Source of the DNA: a bacterium 1XD8-76
Lineage (GTDB): Bacteria; Bacillota; Clostridia; Lachnospirales; Lachnospiraceae
Assembly: GCA_003611955.1 (NCBI GenBank)
Contig: RAZE01000012.1
Coordinates: 59,716-123,715, forward strand
Reading direction: 5' to 3'
DNA length: 64,000 bases
The notes under the pieces were generated by a model that worked only from the letters and a program-made list of their open reading frames with translations, made no database searches and was not told the origin of the DNA. The position numbers and the translations under genes were made by a program. Shown in pieces: positions 61,617-64,000 of the stretch. How positions within the stretch are numbered: the stretch's first letter is position 1; each line of letters opens with the position of its first letter.

Positions 61617-62903
61617 TTACTCCCGGTTCGCCAGCTCCTTCGTGATCTCCTCCCAGCTGATGCCTTTCTCCGCCATCAGCACCATCATATGATAGAGAAA
61701 ATCAGATATCTCATATTTCACTTCGTTCTTATTCGGGTTTTTAGCCGCGATCACGATCTCTGTCGCCTCTTCCCCAAGCTTTTTCAGTATCTTATCCAAC
61801 CCTTTGTCAAACAGATAATTGGTATAAGAGCCCTCCTTCGGATGAATTTTTCGATCCTCGATGACTTTCATCACCTCTTCAAACACTTTCAGCGGATTCG
61901 CCGCCTCCTTCAAATCCTGCGCCATGATTTCATTGAAAAAACAGGAACGGCTTCCCGTATGACAGGCCGCACCCACCTGGCTTATTTTCGCAAGGATCGT
62001 ATCACAGTCGCAGTCCGCCATCAGCGATTTCACATACTGGTAATGCCCGCTGGTCTCCCCCTTGATCCAGAGCTCCTGCCGACTTCTGCTGTAGTAAGTC
62101 ATCTTTCCGGTCCGCAGCGTATGCTCAAAAGCCTCCTCGTTCATATAGGCAACCATCAGCACCTCACCGGTCTTATAATCCTGTGCCACCACCGGCACCA
62201 TGCCGTCGCTGTTCCGTTTCATATCTGCCCAGGACAATTTTCCCTTCGGCACCTTCACTTCCACGCCGTTCTCCTGGAATACCGATTTCATGGAATACAG
62301 GTCTTTGTAATTATCATTGATCGCATTGCCCGAAATGCCATCCACCGCCGGATTCTGGAAGATCCATGACATCCCCTCCAGGGAACAGTTATCCATCACA
62401 ATGATGGTCGGATCGTTCAGGCACTGCATCGTCTCCTTCACCCTGCCCGACTGCGCGATCCAGATCGTCTCGGAGATATAAGCATCGATCAACTGTCTGT
62501 GAACGCTGAGCGTCTCCGGCTTTGTGAACGAGAGGTATATCCGATCCTTCCCGAACTTCTGGGACACTTCCTCGGTGATCTCAATATTCTCTTCCTTGTC
62601 ATAATTCAGGACAGCCCGCTCGCACCCCGCATAAAGGATCTTCTTAATATCCTCCATCCGCGCCACATTTCCCGCCCCGATCACCGGGATCTCGATGGAT
62701 GCGCAGATCTCCTTGATCCTGTCAAGCGCTCTCTCATGCTCCTCATCGCCCTTCGACATATCAAAGACGATCAGCTCATCCGCCGCATTTTCACTGTAGG
62801 TCTTTGCCAGTTCCACCGGATTTTCCGACACTACTGTCATATCTTTAAAATTTTTTACCGCTTTTTCTTTATATAAATATATGCATGGAATCAGTCTCTT
62901 CAT
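61617..62903 (-). CDS. hisI: HisI-HisE bifunctional enzyme with degenerate HisF/HisA-like N-terminal domain
   Basis: 428 aa in three parts. Residues 1-~215 are a HisF/HisA-type barrel ([57 protein letters not shown]), but the first catalytic Asp of the IPCLDV motif is Tyr and the second Asp position is not seen, so it is probably inactive. Residues ~220-325: HisI cyclohydrolase with [34 protein letters not shown], metal Cys in DCDCD and HTGSRSCFF. Residues ~335-428: HisE pyrophosphohydrolase ([21 protein letters not shown]). Steps 2 and 3 of histidine synthesis. Start at 62903, 4 nt after hisB. Confidence 0.92.
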   Translation of the reverse strand: MKRLIPCIYLYKEKAVKNFKDMTVVSENPVELAKTYSENAADELIVFDMSKGDEEHERALDRIKEICASIEIPVIGAGNVARMEDIKKILYAGCERAVLNYDKEENIEITEEVSQKFGKDRIYLSFTKPETLSVHRQLIDAYISETIWIAQSGRVKETMQCLNDPTIIVMDNCSLEGMSWIFQNPAVDGISGNAINDNYKDLYSMKSVFQENGVEVKVPKGKLSWADMKRNSDGMVPVVAQDYKTGEVLMVAYMNEEAFEHTLRTGKMTYYSRSRQELWIKGETSGHYQYVKSLMADCDCDTILAKISQVGAACHTGSRSCFFNEIMAQDLKEAANPLKVFEEVMKVIEDRKIHPKEGSYTNYLFDKGLDKILKKLGEEATEIVIAAKNPNKNEVKYEISDFLYHMMVLMAEKGISWEEITKELANRE

Positions 62904-62907
62904 ATTT

Positions 62908-63495
62908 TTATCCCAGTGTCCCCTTCGTGCTCAGTACATCCGTAATTCTCTCATCCATCCCCGTCGCCTCATCCAACGCCCTCGCGAACGCCTTGAACAT
63001 CGCCTCGATGATATGATGGTTATTCTGCCCATCCAGCACCTTAATATGTAAATTCATGCCGGCGCTGTAACTGACCGCATAGAAAAACTCATGTACAAGC
63101 TCCGTGTCCAGATACCCCACGCGCTCCGCCGTAAACGCCGCGTCGAAATTCAGCCACGGCCTGCCGCCCATATCGACGGCACACAGCACCAACGTCTCAT
63201 CCATCGGCAAAATGCACTGCCCGAACCGCTTCATGCCCTTCTTATCGCCTGCCGCCTCCCTGATGGCCTGCCCCAGCACGATCCCGCAGTCCTCCACGCT
63301 GTGATGCCCGTCCACCTGCAGATCCCCGTCGATCCGCACTTTCAGATCAAAAAAGCCATGCCGCGCAAATCCCTCCAGCATATGATCGAAAAAACCGATC
63401 CCCGTGGAGATATCTCCGGTCCCCTGCCCGTCCAGATTCAGTTCCACAGCTATCTTTGTCTCTCTTGTGTTCCGCTCTACTTTTGCTGTTCTCAT
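62908..63495 (-). CDS. hisB: Imidazoleglycerol-phosphate dehydratase
   Basis: 195 aa from the ATG at 63495 (GGGAGAGAG upstream); an ATG four codons earlier is possible. Step 7 of histidine synthesis, Mn-dependent. Conserved His motifs: [57 protein letters not shown]. Monofunctional type, without the phosphatase domain. Coupled to hisIE; other his genes are not in the window. Confidence 0.96.
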   Translation of the reverse strand: MRTAKVERNTRETKIAVELNLDGQGTGDISTGIGFFDHMLEGFARHGFFDLKVRIDGDLQVDGHHSVEDCGIVLGQAIREAAGDKKGMKRFGQCILPMDETLVLCAVDMGGRPWLNFDAAFTAERVGYLDTELVHEFFYAVSYSAGMNLHIKVLDGQNNHHIIEAMFKAFARALDEATGMDERITDVLSTKGTLG

Positions 63496-63575
63496 ACTCT
63501 CTCCCATATCATATCCGTCTCACAGTCGAAGGATCCTCTCCATCCATCTTCCTTTGGCAAATTCATCTATCCGCT

Positions 63576-63920
63576 TTACTCAGCCTTCTCGATCAGCTCC
63601 CCCGTTTCATCCACGGGATATATCGCAAAAACCGTATTGATCTGAGCGGGGTATGTCTCCGCGATATCTCCGTTGTACACGATCCGGACCGTCGTCCCCT
63701 CCTCCATCTCAGGAATCTCATGCGTCGATTCCACATCCGTGTTTACAACGACCTGATCGGAGCTGAGCAGCTCTTCCTCCCCCTCGAAGGGTTCCACCAG
63801 CACAGATTTTTCATATACTTCCAGCACTGTCGCATTAAAATAAGGATTCACCGACTCGCTCCCGCAGCTGATTATAAAAACCGTACATACCACTAAAACA
63901 GCAGCCAATGTTTTTTTCAT
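63576..63920 (-). CDS. Small lipoprotein, possibly DUF3221-like
   Basis: 114 aa with a lipoprotein signal (KKTLAAVLVVCTVFIISCGSE). The mature part is a small beta-barrel-like domain: ATVLEVYEKSVLVEPFEGEEELLSSDQVVVNT, EGTTVRIVYNGDIAETYPAQI. This fits the DUF3221 type, short secreted proteins of unknown function. GAGGAGTGAAGG precedes the ATG. It is 80 nt upstream of hisB, most likely a separate gene. Confidence 0.75.
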   Translation of the reverse strand: MKKTLAAVLVVCTVFIISCGSESVNPYFNATVLEVYEKSVLVEPFEGEEELLSSDQVVVNTDVESTHEIPEMEEGTTVRIVYNGDIAETYPAQINTVFAIYPVDETGELIEKAE

Positions 63921-63936
63921 CCTTCACTCCTCGTAT

Positions 63937-63976
63937 AATAAGTTTGTAAGCAAGAAAAACAGCTTACAGACTTATT
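63937..63976. terminator. Long hairpin at the right edge, possible bidirectional terminator
   Basis: Arms of 15 bases (AATAAGTTTGTAAGC and GCTTACAGACTTATT) with one mismatch and a 10-nt loop, T-rich after the stem on the plus strand. It directly precedes the lipoprotein's ribosome site, so it may end the transcript of a gene beyond the right edge. Confidence 0.5.
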
Positions 63977-64000
63977 CTTTTTTGATTAGACAGAAGGATA

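Noticed and set aside
1..64000. CRISPR arrays, tRNA/rRNA genes, insertion sequences, prophage
   Set aside because: No regularly spaced repeats, no transposase or integrase motifs, and no cloverleaf sequences were seen when reading both strands by eye; a weak or diverged one could be missed without a scan.

Overview
The window is a chromosomal piece of a Gram-positive anaerobe of the class Clostridia, most likely family Lachnospiraceae. Evidence: the operon plsX-acpP-rnc-smc-ftsY, MecA, a DNA polymerase I without proofreading residues, a HisI-HisE protein with a degenerate HisF-like front domain, many PTS/ABC sugar genes, YesM/YesN regulators, and strong AGGAGG-type ribosome binding sites. I cannot name the genus. 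Almost every gene is on the minus strand; exceptions are a DUF819 transporter (11.8-13.0 kb) and a redox/efflux cassette (35.4-39.2 kb). I found no rRNA, tRNA, CRISPR array, insertion sequence or phage gene.

Layout (transcription runs from high to low coordinate unless noted). 0-7.3 kb: housekeeping run zf-HC2 membrane protein > polA > SdpI-like > YbaK-like deacylase > coaE > FtsA-like ATPase > WalJ-like metallohydrolase (cut by the left edge). 7.3-9.1 kb: mecA and an unknown 272-aa protein, each with its own terminator. 9.1-13.0 kb: peptide module, PepD dipeptidase and dipeptide epimerase, divergent from a DUF819 membrane protein, with two overlapping promoters between them. 13.1-15.1 kb: a chemoreceptor gene broken by one in-frame stop codon. 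15.2-24.7 kb: plsX > acpP > rnc > smc > traX-like > ftsY > threonine ammonia-lyase > yitT.

24.8-29.8 kb: a lone 1636-residue protein with a DUF4062 N-terminus, a STAND/NACHT-type P-loop ATPase and a long helical repeat region, with its own promoter. This is the best candidate for an undescribed (possibly defence or signalling) system. 29.9-35.1 kb: cellobiose-type PTS operon celC > celA > celB > GH1 6-phospho-beta-glucosidase > PRD regulator; the regulator is split by a frameshift at a T7 run. 35.4-39.2 kb (plus strand): TlpA-like lipoprotein > 54-aa CXXC protein > NapH-like ferredoxin membrane protein > MATE exporter > a two-component system collapsed by an internal deletion. 39.2-50.9 kb: sugar catabolism operon under YesM/YesN control with an ABC importer, a clan GH-A glycosidase, an iron alcohol dehydrogenase and an acetoacetate-decarboxylase-fold protein, followed by decayed GH4 glycosidase and alcohol dehydrogenase pieces and a ferredoxin-nitroreductase.

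51.1-54.3 kb: PhoP/PhoR-like pair and a Na/Pi cotransporter. 54.4-57.8 kb: AraC-type regulator, GH36 alpha-galactosidase with a clear promoter, and the last ~30 codons of a lost MalG-type permease. 57.8-61.5 kb: small accessory enzymes (inosine/uracil DNA glycosylase, GyrI-like, TfoX-like, GNAT-YoaP, DUF6179/DUF6323-like pair). 61.6-63.9 kb: hisB and hisIE plus a small lipoprotein.

A clear theme is gene decay in the accessory sugar/sensing loci: five independent lesions (nonsense, frameshift, fusion deletion, multi-frameshift, remnant) lie between 13 and 58 kb, while the housekeeping blocks look intact. All family assignments are from reading motifs; none was checked by database search.
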